The translations under genes were made by a program, and so were the position numbers. Below the pieces are notes generated by a model, which worked only from the letters and a program-made list of their open reading frames with translations, did not search any database and was not told the origin of the DNA. Below are positions 33,250-43,152 of a stretch of DNA of 64,000 nt, one piece after another; position 1 is the first letter of the stretch, and the number at the start of each line of letters is the position of its first letter. This DNA comes from Glycomyces harbinensis. Lineage in GTDB: Bacteria > Actinomycetota > Actinomycetes > Mycobacteriales > Micromonosporaceae. The stretch is taken from positions 1-64,000 of the forward strand of contig NZ_FNAD01000020.1 in the NCBI RefSeq assembly GCF_900101745.1. Direction: 5' to 3'.

Positions 33250-35391
33250 TCACTCCCCGGTCTCGGCCTCGGGCTTGGCGCCGTAGACCGTCGGGCGCGG
33301 GAGCGGGATGTGCTCGGGCAGCTCGGAGCGTTCGAGGTGGTTCTTGACGTGCGCGCGGCCGGGCGCGAACCCGTCCCCGTCCACGGGCGGCCACGCCGAC
33401 GGCGGCAGCTGGTGCGACCCGGTCCGCTTCGTCGACGGCTCCTCGAACAGGCTGATGTCCGGGGCGTTGACGATCTTCTTGCGCGACGCCTCGATCTCGG
33501 ACTTCGGGCCCTCCTCCGGGTGGTCCTCCGTGTCGCCGTCGTCGATGGTGGGCTTCGCGGGCTCGATCGCGTCGAACTCCTCGATCGGGGCCGCGTCCGA
33601 GAACGGGCTGTCGTTCACGCGCGGGAACGGCGGGCCGGGCTCGGGGTGCGGCACCGGCTCGGGCTGCGGCAGCGGGTCGGGGGCCGGCTGCGGCGACGGC
33701 GGGCGCGGCTCCGGATTCGGGACGGGCTCGGGCTGCGGGGTCGGACGCGGCGGCGTCGGCGTCGGCGTCGGCTGGGGCGGCGTGGGCTGCGGGTCCGGCA
33801 CCGGCTCGGGCTGCGGCGGCGTGGGCTCGTCGAAAACGGACGGCTCGGACGCGCGCTCGTGCACCGTCGCCCCCGACTCGAGCGAGTGGTCGGCCGCGTC
33901 GAACACGGAGTCGTTCGCATTGGCGCCCAAGGCAATCACCGGTTCGGGCACGGACACGCCGGCGGCGTCGGCGAGCTCGGTCGCGGCCTCGACCGCCTCG
34001 ACCAGGTCGGCGCCGGGGCTCGGGGCCTCCATGACCGCGGCGGCGGCGAGCGCCTCGTCGAGCTCGGGCTCGACCACGGAGTCCGCGGTCTCGCCGTCCT
34101 CGGCGAGGCCGGGAGCCGAAGGCGGGGCGGGCGGCAGGGACTCGCCGGGCACGTCGTCGCCCAGTCCGGCCAGCGAGGTCTCGTCCTCGGCGGAGAGCTC
34201 GACGTCGCCGTCGTCCTCCTGCGGGTCGGGCAGGTCGTCCCACATGGGGCCGTCGTCGTCGTCCTCGACCACTTCGGCCGGGGTCGGCCGCTCGGAGCCG
34301 GACGGCACCGGCGCGGGAGGCTCGGCGGGCGGCGCGTCGAAGCGGGGCGCCGACTCGGCGAACGGCGAGGGCGTGGACAACGCGGGCTCGGGCGAGGGCG
34401 TCGCGTACGCCGCACCCGGCGTGCTGTCGGCCGGCGGCATGCTGAAACCGGAGGCTGCGGCGGGCGGCTGGGCCGGCCCGGGGTCGGCGAACGGCGCGGC
34501 CGCGGCGACCGCCGGGGTGCGCCGCAGGATCTGCGTCCCGTCCGGGGACGCCTGGTCGGGGCCGGGCGCGGCGAACGCGGCGGAGTCGGTCGAGGGCAGG
34601 CTGAAACCGCCCGCGGGCGGGGCCGCGAACGGCACACCGGTCACCGGGGCGGCGATCGGCGGCTCCCCGAACGCCGAGGCCGACGCCTCGGCCTGGTACG
34701 GCACCGGCGGCACCGTGAACTGGCCCTCCGGCGAGGGCGCGTACTGGCCCTGCGGGACGGGCGGCGAGACCGGCGGCATCGCGGGCTGCGGCGCGGCGAC
34801 CGGCGGCAGCGACTGGGAGGACTGGTACGGCTGCGGCGGCTGGTAGGGCGGCCCGGCCTGGTAGGACTGCGGCGGCTGCTGGAACTGCGGCGCCGACGGG
34901 TACGGCTGCGGGACCTGGGCCGCGCCGGAGGCGGGCCCGTGCGGCGGGTACGGCGGCACCTGCGCCGAACCGGACGCGGGCGGCATGGGAGCGCCGTAGC
35001 CGGGGGCCTGGCCCTGGGGCGGCATGCCCGGGGGCGCCCAGCCCTGCGGGGCGGCGTGGTGGGGCGCCGGAGGCGAACCGGGCTGCCCGTACTGCGGCAC
35101 CGCGGCCTGGCCCTGGCCCGCGCCGTAGCCTTCCGGGGCCGCGGACGGCTGGTAGGCGCCGGGCGGCGCGTAGGTCGGCTCGGGGGGCTGTCCGGGCGGC
35201 GCGTAGGTCGGCACCTGAGCGGCGCCGTACGCGGCGGGCGCGCCGTAGTTGGCGGACTGGGACGGCGGCGGGTACTGCGGTTCGGCCGGGAAGCCGCCGA
35301 ACGGGGGCGGCAGGGGCGCCCCGCACTGGGGGCAGCGCCGCTGCCCGGATGTCAGTCGCTTGCCACAGGAGCTACAGCTGTTCGCGTCCAC
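33250..35391 (-). CDS. Zinc-ribbon protein with long Pro/Gln/acidic disordered region
   Basis: A 713-residue protein. The first 27 residues form a zinc ribbon with two CxxC knuckles (CSSCGKRL and CPQCGAPL). The next 200 residues are Pro/Gln/Tyr-rich (PQYPPPSQ, YQPPQPYQ), and later stretches are acidic, with a run of Pro-Glu/Pro-Thr repeats near 560-610. The last 60 residues (PTKRTGSHQLPPSAWPPVDGDGF) look more conserved. A second long minus frame (33164-35326) was rejected because it has no motif. GTG at 35391 has GAGG just upstream. The function is unknown; partner-binding by the tail is a guess. Confidence 0.7.
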   Translation of the reverse strand: MDANSCSSCGKRLTSGQRRCPQCGAPLPPPFGGFPAEPQYPPPSQSANYGAPAAYGAAQVPTYAPPGQPPEPTYAPPGAYQPSAAPEGYGAGQGQAAVPQYGQPGSPPAPHHAAPQGWAPPGMPPQGQAPGYGAPMPPASGSAQVPPYPPHGPASGAAQVPQPYPSAPQFQQPPQSYQAGPPYQPPQPYQSSQSLPPVAAPQPAMPPVSPPVPQGQYAPSPEGQFTVPPVPYQAEASASAFGEPPIAAPVTGVPFAAPPAGGFSLPSTDSAAFAAPGPDQASPDGTQILRRTPAVAAAAPFADPGPAQPPAAASGFSMPPADSTPGAAYATPSPEPALSTPSPFAESAPRFDAPPAEPPAPVPSGSERPTPAEVVEDDDDGPMWDDLPDPQEDDGDVELSAEDETSLAGLGDDVPGESLPPAPPSAPGLAEDGETADSVVEPELDEALAAAAVMEAPSPGADLVEAVEAATELADAAGVSVPEPVIALGANANDSVFDAADHSLESGATVHERASEPSVFDEPTPPQPEPVPDPQPTPPQPTPTPTPPRPTPQPEPVPNPEPRPPSPQPAPDPLPQPEPVPHPEPGPPFPRVNDSPFSDAAPIEEFDAIEPAKPTIDDGDTEDHPEEGPKSEIEASRKKIVNAPDISLFEEPSTKRTGSHQLPPSAWPPVDGDGFAPGRAHVKNHLERSELPEHIPLPRPTVYGAKPEAETGE

Positions 35392-35496
35392 GCGGGCCTC
35401 CTCGGGGCTGGAGCGTCGTCAATCGGGCAACTCATCACCATCGTGCCATCAACCGGTGGCGTCCCGTGCGCGCCTTCCCACTACCGGGCAGTACCC

Positions 35497-36867
35497 TCAC
35501 GCTTCCGATTCACGCGTGAGGGTCGCCGATTCGGCGCTGTCGGCGCTGGGTGTCGGGCTTTCGCCGCCGTCGTCGGTGGGCGTGTCCTCGCCGTCGGTCG
35601 GCGAGGGCGTGGAGGAGGGCGTCTCCGTAGGCGACGGCTCCTCGCTGGGCGTGGGCGAGGGGCTCGGCGACGGCGAGCCCGTCTCGCTCGGCGTCGGCTC
35701 GGGGTCGGTCGTGCCGGGGTCGGACGGCGACTGGGTCGGGTTCTCGGCGTCGGGGTCGGTCTGGACCGCGTCGACCACGCGATGCGCGCCCGCGAAGTTC
35801 TCGAACCAGATCGAGCTGATCTTCACGACGTCGCCCGTGCGGGGCGCCTGGATCATCTTGCCGTCGCCCAGGTACATGCCGGTGTGGTAGACCGACTGCC
35901 AGCTGCCCGGATCGTCCCACCAGTACAGGAGGTCACCCGGCAGGAGCTTCTCGGTGTCGACCGGCTTGTCGCGGGTCGCGTTGTACTGGTCGGCGGCCAC
36001 GCGCGGCAGGCTCACGCCCGCATACGCGTACGCGGACTGGACGAGCCCGGAGCAGTCGAAGGAGTCGGGGCCCTCGGCGCCCCACACGTACGGGTCGCCG
36101 AGCTGGGCCAGCGCGTACTCGACGGCCTTCTTGGCCTCGGGCGCGGCGTCCCAGCCGTCGACCTCGGAGGAGAAGTCGCCGGAGTACTCGGCGGCGGCGG
36201 CCTCGCGCTCGCGCTCGAGCTGCTCGAGCTCCTCGCGGTTCTCCTCGACGAGCTCGTTGAGCTCGGTCTGGGCGCGGTCGAACTCGGCGTCGAGGGTGAT
36301 GTAGCGGCCCTCGGCGCGGTCGGCGGAGAGGGACGCGGCGTCGAGGGCGGCGCGGGCGACCGCTTCGGCGGTCTCGGCGTCGTCGAAGTCGGCGCTGAGG
36401 CTCGGCAGGTCCCATTCGCCGCCGAGCGGGGTGAGGCCCGAGAGGTCGGGCAGGTCGGCTTCGGGGACGCCGGAGAGTTCGGTGTAGGCCTCGCCCGCGG
36501 CGTAGTCGAGGGCGGCCTGGGCGGTCTCGAGGTCGGCGGCGGTCTCGGTCCAGGCGGTCTGGGCGCCGGCGAGGCGGTCCTCGCGGGCGAGCCATTCGCT
36601 CTCGGCGGCGGTGGTCTCCTCGGCGATCTGCGCGAGGTCGATCTGCGCGGCGGTGATCTGGTCGCCGAGGGGGCCGTCGGCGGTCTCGGGGTTCGTGACC
36701 GGGGTGTCGTCGGTCGCGCCTCCGGCCGGGCGTTCGCCGTCGTCGGGGACGGTGACCCCAGGCTCCGCCTGGGCGGGGAGCGCACCCCCGCTCTGCCCTA
36801 CAACGACCATGACCGCGGCCGCGGAGGCGGCGGCGATCACGCGGGCACCGAACCGTGAAACGCGCAT
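35497..36867 (-). CDS. Secreted NlpC/P60 peptidoglycan endopeptidase with coiled coil
   Basis: A 456-residue exported protein. A signal peptide (VIAAASAAAVMVVVGQSGGALPAQA) leads to a long coiled coil of about 180 residues (EENREELEQLEREREAAAAEY). An NlpC/P60 domain follows, with catalytic Cys in DSFDCSGLVQ and His in SVYHTGMYLGDG. The C-terminal tail is a Ser/Pro/Thr spacer. This is the RipA-like layout, cleaving stem peptides in peptidoglycan during division. ATG at 36867 has AAGGA 8 bases upstream. The longer frame to 36969 was rejected. Confidence 0.9.
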   Translation of the reverse strand: MRVSRFGARVIAAASAAAVMVVVGQSGGALPAQAEPGVTVPDDGERPAGGATDDTPVTNPETADGPLGDQITAAQIDLAQIAEETTAAESEWLAREDRLAGAQTAWTETAADLETAQAALDYAAGEAYTELSGVPEADLPDLSGLTPLGGEWDLPSLSADFDDAETAEAVARAALDAASLSADRAEGRYITLDAEFDRAQTELNELVEENREELEQLEREREAAAAEYSGDFSSEVDGWDAAPEAKKAVEYALAQLGDPYVWGAEGPDSFDCSGLVQSAYAYAGVSLPRVAADQYNATRDKPVDTEKLLPGDLLYWWDDPGSWQSVYHTGMYLGDGKMIQAPRTGDVVKISSIWFENFAGAHRVVDAVQTDPDAENPTQSPSDPGTTDPEPTPSETGSPSPSPSPTPSEEPSPTETPSSTPSPTDGEDTPTDDGGESPTPSADSAESATLTRESEA

Positions 36868-37136
36868 GTGAGGTGTCCTTCTGTGGGGGAAGCCACGGAT
36901 ATGGTACCGAAGACACGCAACTCTCGCGTCCGCGGTTGCCCGCGGCCGGACTTCCATGGCGCGCACCACGTCCTGCGGGGCCTTGCGCGCGCGTTCGCGT
37001 CGGGGAGGACCCGGGGGTGTCCGATTCGCCGGGACGCTCCGCCCGCGTTCACGGCCTCACATACCGCATCGAGCGATCCGACCGCCCGGCCCCGGCGGGG
37101 TTACCCTGGGCGAGACCGCACAACGTTGGGAGCGCC

Positions 37137-38312
37137 ATGGACGACAACGCCGAGTTCAAGGCCGGCATCGAGGAGAAGCTCGCGGCCGGCGAGCGGCTGA
37201 GCTTCGAGGACGGCGTGGGCCTGTACGAGGTCGACGACCTCGCCTGGCTCGGCCGGCTCGCGCACGGGGTCCGCACCGCCAAGAACGGCGACCGGACGAT
37301 GTTCAACGTCAACCGGCACCTCAACCTCACCAACGTCTGCTCGGCCTCGTGCGCCTACTGCTCGTTCCAGCGCAAGCCCGGCGAGGCCGACGCGTACACG
37401 ATGCGCGTCGAGCAGGCCGTGGCCCTCGCCGAGCAGATGACGGGCGACCTCCCCACCGAGCTCCACATCGTCAACGGCCTCCACCCGACGCTCCCGTGGC
37501 GCTACTACCCGCGGGTCCTCAAGGCGCTCAAGGAGACCCTCCCCACGGTCAACCTGAAGGCCTTCACCGCCACCGAGGTCCAGTGGTTCGAGAAGATCTC
37601 CGGCCTGGGCGCCAGCGAGATCCTCGACGAGCTCATCGAGGCGGGCCTCGAATCGCTCACCGGCGGCGGCGCGGAGATCTTCGACTGGGAGGTCCGCCAG
37701 CACATCGTCGACCACGCCTGCCACTGGGAGGACTGGTCGCGCATCCACCGGCTCGCCCACGAGAAGGGCCTGAAGACCCCGGCCACGATGCTGTACGGCC
37801 ACATCGAGGAGCCGCGCCACCGCGTCGACCACGTGCTGCGCCTGCGCGAACTCCAGGACGAGACCGGCGGGTTCGCCGTGTTCATCCCCCTGCGCTACCA
37901 GCACGACTTCCACGACTCCAAAGACGGCAAGATCCGCAACAAGCTCCAGGCGCGCACCACGATGGCGAGCCCGGCCGAGTCGCTCAAGGTCTTCGCGGTC
38001 TCGCGCCTCCTGCTCGACAACTTCGACCACGTCAAGTGCTTCTGGGTCATGCACGGCCTCGACGTCGCGCAGCTGTCGCTCTCGTTCGGCGCCGACGACC
38101 TCGACGGCTCGGTGGTCGAGTACAAGATCACGCACGACGCCGACGAGTACGGCACCCCCGACAAGATGACCCGCGAGGACCTCCTCGAACTCATCCGCGA
38201 CGCCGGCTTCCAGCCCGTGGAGCGCAACACCCGCTACGAGGTCGTGCGCGAATACGAACGGCCGCAGACGATCGGGGAGCGCCGGGCGGAGCCGCAGTCG
38301 GTGAAGTTCTAG
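37137..38312 (+). CDS. mqnE: Aminofutalosine synthase MqnE
   Basis: A 391-residue radical-SAM enzyme joining 3-enolpyruvyl-benzoate to the SAM-derived adenosyl radical, giving aminofutalosine. The cluster motif CSASCAYCSFQRKPGE is near residue 70. Further MqnE features are ELHIVNGLHPTLPW, EVQWFEKISGL, GGGAEIFDWEVR and the late ERNTRYE. ATG at 37137 is 2.6 kb of unrelated genes away from mqnA. Its stop overlaps the next start by one base (TAGTG), so two small membrane proteins are co-transcribed. Confidence 0.94.
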   Translation: MDDNAEFKAGIEEKLAAGERLSFEDGVGLYEVDDLAWLGRLAHGVRTAKNGDRTMFNVNRHLNLTNVCSASCAYCSFQRKPGEADAYTMRVEQAVALAEQMTGDLPTELHIVNGLHPTLPWRYYPRVLKALKETLPTVNLKAFTATEVQWFEKISGLGASEILDELIEAGLESLTGGGAEIFDWEVRQHIVDHACHWEDWSRIHRLAHEKGLKTPATMLYGHIEEPRHRVDHVLRLRELQDETGGFAVFIPLRYQHDFHDSKDGKIRNKLQARTTMASPAESLKVFAVSRLLLDNFDHVKCFWVMHGLDVAQLSLSFGADDLDGSVVEYKITHDADEYGTPDKMTREDLLELIRDAGFQPVERNTRYEVVREYERPQTIGERRAEPQSVKF

Positions 38313-38746
38313 TGCCCGGGGACAAGGCCCGAGACGAGGCCCTGGACCGGCCCGCGGGGAGCCCGAAGGCGGAGTCCCTGGGGCAGCTCATGGGCACCGC
38401 GCTCGCGTACTTCGTGATGGGCGCGGGCGTGCTCGTCGTCATCGACCTCGTGTTCGTGCTCCCGACCGGCCGGTCCTTCGGCCAGACCTCGGGCTGGATC
38501 GCGGCGCTGCCGACGGTCTGGGCGTTCACCGAGCAGTTCCGCCGCTACGCGGGCGCGGCCCGCTGGGGCCTCATGCTCATCGGGGTGCTGCTCGGGCTCG
38601 GCGCCGGCCTCGCGGTCGCGCTCATCGCGCCGCCGGCCTGGCCGCCCATGCTGTCGGGGGGCCTCGGCGGCCTGGCGGCCGTCCTCGTCTACGGCCCCTT
38701 GTGGTACACCGGCATCAGATCCTTCGGAGAGGAGCGGCGCGCATGA
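38312..38746 (+). CDS. Small polytopic membrane protein downstream of mqnE
   Basis: A 144-residue protein with about four hydrophobic helices (LAYFVMGAGVLVVIDLVFVL, LMLIGVLLGLGAGLAVALIA, LSGGLGGLAAVLVYGPLWYTG). The GTG start at 38312 shares its first base with the mqnE TAG stop, and its stop overlaps the DUF4229 start (ATGA). I do not recognise a named family. Its position suggests a membrane role related to quinone synthesis, which is inference. Confidence 0.75.
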   Translation: MPGDKARDEALDRPAGSPKAESLGQLMGTALAYFVMGAGVLVVIDLVFVLPTGRSFGQTSGWIAALPTVWAFTEQFRRYAGAARWGLMLIGVLLGLGAGLAVALIAPPAWPPMLSGGLGGLAAVLVYGPLWYTGIRSFGEERRA

Positions 38747-38988
38747 ACCCGGTCGCCAAGTACTTCCTGGCCCGCACGGGCCTGTTCGCCGCGATCGCGG
38801 TGCCCCTGGCGTTCGTCCTCAACCTGTGGGCGGCGCTCGCGGTCGGCCTGCTCGGCTCGATGGTGCTCGGCTTCGCGCTGCTGCGGGGCCAGCGCGAGGC
38901 GATGATCGACCACATCGACGCGGGCGTCAAACGCCGCAAGGAGGAGAAGGAGCGCCTGCGGGCCGAGCTCGCGGGCGAGGACGCCTGA
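38743..38988 (+). CDS. DUF4229 membrane protein
   Basis: An 81-residue protein with two membrane helices separated by a short turn (LFAAIAVPLAFVLNLWAALAVGLLGSMVLGFALL). A charged coiled tail (RRKEEKERLRAELAG) follows. Size, start MNPVAKYFLARTGLFA and layout match DUF4229, a small actinobacterial family commonly near menaquinone genes. ATG overlaps the previous stop. Confidence 0.85.
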   Translation: MNPVAKYFLARTGLFAAIAVPLAFVLNLWAALAVGLLGSMVLGFALLRGQREAMIDHIDAGVKRRKEEKERLRAELAGEDA

Positions 38989-39010
38989 CCTCAGGGCCGG
39001 GCTCGACCGC

Positions 39011-39766
39011 TCAGCCGGCGTCCCTCATCAGCTCGGTGCAGATCTGGAGCGTCTCCGCGGCGCCGGCCTCGAGGGCCTTGCCGTAGTGCTTGAGCCAGGA
39101 CCGGACCCCGTCGGGGGTGCCGGTGGACCAGGCGCGCTGCGCGCCGACGTACTCGGGCTGGCGCTCGAGGTGCCCGGCGTCGACGGTGATGAGCAGGTTC
39201 GGGTCGAGTCCCTTGCTGGCCAGGGCGAGCCGGGACGCGGCGCGCGCGACCACGTTGTTCGCCACCGGGAACGGGCGCACCGCGAGGAGTTCGCCGTGGA
39301 CGACGGCGGCGGCCATCGCGGCGGGGATCTCCTTGGTGGGGTTGGCGACCAGCGCGCACAGCGCGTTGATGCGGGCCGAACCGGACTTGTCGACCTCGAT
39401 GCGGCCGGGCTCGAAATCGGTGCCGGCGTCGGGGAAGTCGCGCGTGGCGAGCAGGTGGAGCTTCGCGAGCACGAACCGCGGCGAGACCGGCCACACGTCC
39501 GAGAGCGCCGGCAGGGTCTCCTCGATGCGCAGGACCCCGCTGACGATGGGGTCGTCGAAATCGCCGGCGCGCAGCCGTTCGACGTCGCAGTCGTAGCCTT
39601 CCAGTGCCAGCGTCGCCGAGGCGCTGTGCAGGGCCACTTCCGAGGCGACGAGTTCGTCGCCGCCGCGGAGGGCCTCGTGCCAGAGCATCCGGTCGACGGT
39701 CGTTCTGGCGTTCTCAAGGGCGTCGGCAACCTCGGAGAGTTCGAGGAGAGGCGCGAGAGGATCCAC
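39011..39766 (-). CDS. Degenerate Fic-fold protein
   Basis: A 251-residue helical protein. VVHGELLAVRPFPVANNVVARAASRLAL (about 155-182) aligns with the Fic active loop HPFxxGNGRxxR and its flanking helices. Here His is Arg164, the Gly-Asn-Gly-Arg core reads Ala-Asn-Asn-Val (169-172), and only Pro-Phe and the last Arg (175) remain. The N-terminal segment TLALEG (52-57) fits the Fic inhibitory motif (S/T)xxxE(G/N). Such a protein should not AMPylate. It is divergent from acs across 339 bases. Annotations as oxidoreductase are sometimes seen for such neighbours, but no redox motif is visible. Confidence 0.6.
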   Translation of the reverse strand: MDPLAPLLELSEVADALENARTTVDRMLWHEALRGGDELVASEVALHSASATLALEGYDCDVERLRAGDFDDPIVSGVLRIEETLPALSDVWPVSPRFVLAKLHLLATRDFPDAGTDFEPGRIEVDKSGSARINALCALVANPTKEIPAAMAAAVVHGELLAVRPFPVANNVVARAASRLALASKGLDPNLLITVDAGHLERQPEYVGAQRAWSTGTPDGVRSWLKHYGKALEAGAAETLQICTELMRDAG

Positions 39767-40105
39767 GGGCGGAACCTTACCTTTTGCGTGGGCGACTGAT
39801 ACGGCGCACCGGGCGGTCTAGAGGGCAGTCACACGATGGTAGCGAAGTTCACGGTCGTGCACCGGTCCGACGATACCTCCCGAATCGGCGTTCCCGGGTC
39901 CCCGAGACGATGGAATCCGAAAGGGGGCGAACCGCCCGCGCGCCGTCCGCCGCCCGTCCGCGGGCCGCTCGGCGAAGGCACTTCCCAGATGCCGGTGCGT
40001 CGGCGGGTGAACGTTCTGTGTCGTCCCGTTCGCGCTAGTGTTGCCGGACATAGACCCGCCTCACAGTCGCGCATCGGCGCGTAGATCTGTAAGGAGCGAA
40101 TACCC
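39767..40105. promoter_or_regulatory. Divergent promoter region, Fic-like gene and acs
   Basis: No gene is seen. A weak promoter match for acs, TTCTGT (40014-40019) with TAGTGT (40036-40041) at 16 bases, precedes AAGGAG at 40091-40096. Confidence 0.35.
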
Positions 40106-42064
<1,959 letters not shown>

Positions 42065-42090
42065 GGGCTCATCGCCGTTAGCGTTTCGTG

Positions 42091-42127
42091 ACGAGGTCGG
42101 GGTCGGTCCAGCCGGTCCCGACCTCGT
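42091..42127 (+). terminator. Hairpin terminator after acs
   Basis: An 11-base perfect stem (ACGAGGTCGGG / CCCGACCTCGT) lies between acs and the hydrolase start at 42140. Confidence 0.6.
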
Positions 42128-42139
42128 ACGCTTTGCTGC

Positions 42140-43060
42140 GTGACCCGCAAGACCTTCGCCGACAGCGCCGCCCACAAGCCCGGCCCGTGGACCCACCGGC
42201 ACATCGATGCCAACGGCTCGCGCTTCCACGTGGTCGAGTCCGGTGAGGGCCCGCTCATCCTGCTGCTGCACGGCTTCCCGGAGTTCTGGTGGGCCTGGCG
42301 CCACCAGATCCCGGCCCTCGCCGACGCCGGCTTCCGCGTCGTCGCCGTGGACCTGCGCGGCTACGGCGCCTCCGACAAGCCCCCGAACGGGTACGACGCG
42401 TACACGATGGCCGCCGACGTGGTCGGGCTCGTCCGGGCCCTGGGCGAGCGGGAGGCCACGGTGGTCGGCCACGACCTCGGCGGCATCCTCGGCTTCGCCG
42501 CCGCCGCGTTCCACCCGCGCCAGTTCAAGTCCCTCATCGTGCTCGGCGCCGCCCACCCGCTGCGCCAGCGGGCCGCGCTCGCCGTGGACCCGAAGGGCCA
42601 GCTGGCGGCCTCGCGGCACCTGTTCGCGTTCCAGATGCCCCGCTACGAGCACAAGCTGACCGCCTGGGACGCGCGCAAGGTCGCCGACCTCATGTACGCG
42701 TGGTCGGGGCCGGGCTGGCGCGGCACCCGCGACTTCCAGGAGTACGTGCGGGCCTGCCGCGACGTCATCCAGATCCCGCAGGCGGCGTTCTGCGCGCTGG
42801 AGGCGTTCCGGTGGCCGTTCCGCACCGCGATGGGCCTGGCCGGGCGGCGGTTCGTGAAGCTCCTGCAGCGCCCGACGCCGGTGCCCACGCTGCAGCTGCA
42901 CGGCGCGCTGGACCGGTGCGTGCTGCCGCGGACCGCGCAGGGGTCGGGCCGGTACGTGCACGGGCGCTACGAGTGGAAGCTCCTGGACGGGGTCGGGCAC
43001 TTCCCGCAGCAGGAGGCGCCCGAGACCGTGACGAAGGAGATCATCCGCTGGGCCGCGTGA
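42140..43060 (+). CDS. Alpha/beta hydrolase, epoxide hydrolase-like
   Basis: A 306-residue alpha/beta hydrolase. The oxyanion HGFPEFWWAWR is near residue 41, and the nucleophile elbow VVGHDLGGILG has Asp rather than Ser, as in epoxide hydrolases and haloalkane dehalogenases. The acid is in LQLHGALDRCV and the catalytic His in DGVGHFPQQEAPE. The sequence favours an epoxide hydrolase, but the substrate is unknown. The GTG start at 42140 lies 13 bases after the acs terminator hairpin, so it may have little leader. Confidence 0.88.
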   Translation: MTRKTFADSAAHKPGPWTHRHIDANGSRFHVVESGEGPLILLLHGFPEFWWAWRHQIPALADAGFRVVAVDLRGYGASDKPPNGYDAYTMAADVVGLVRALGEREATVVGHDLGGILGFAAAAFHPRQFKSLIVLGAAHPLRQRAALAVDPKGQLAASRHLFAFQMPRYEHKLTAWDARKVADLMYAWSGPGWRGTRDFQEYVRACRDVIQIPQAAFCALEAFRWPFRTAMGLAGRRFVKLLQRPTPVPTLQLHGALDRCVLPRTAQGSGRYVHGRYEWKLLDGVGHFPQQEAPETVTKEIIRWAA

Positions 43061-43082
43061 GGCGCATGATTCACCCCTCCTG

Positions 43083-43102
43083 AACTAGCCGTGCGGCTAG
43101 TT
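43083..43102. promoter_or_regulatory. 20-base perfect palindrome, probable operator
   Basis: AACTAGCCGTGCGGCTAGTT has 9-base arms around TG. It lies 50 bases before the amidohydrolase start and directly against a -10-like TATACG. Its size and symmetry suit a TetR-type repressor. No regulator gene is adjacent. Confidence 0.55.
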
Positions 43103-43152
43103 ATACGGCAGGATGGTTGCGGCAAGCACGACACCTGAATGAAGGCGGCTCC

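Noticed and set aside
33164-35326. 720-residue minus frame overlapping the zinc-ribbon gene
   Set aside because: It lacks the CxxC pairs and reads Arg/Ala/Pro-rich; the frame with the zinc ribbon has a ribosome site and recognisable N-terminus.
32902-36858. 1318-residue plus-strand open frame
   Set aside because: It runs antisense to three supported genes (HPr-like, zinc-ribbon, NlpC/P60) and reads Arg/Gly-rich without motifs.
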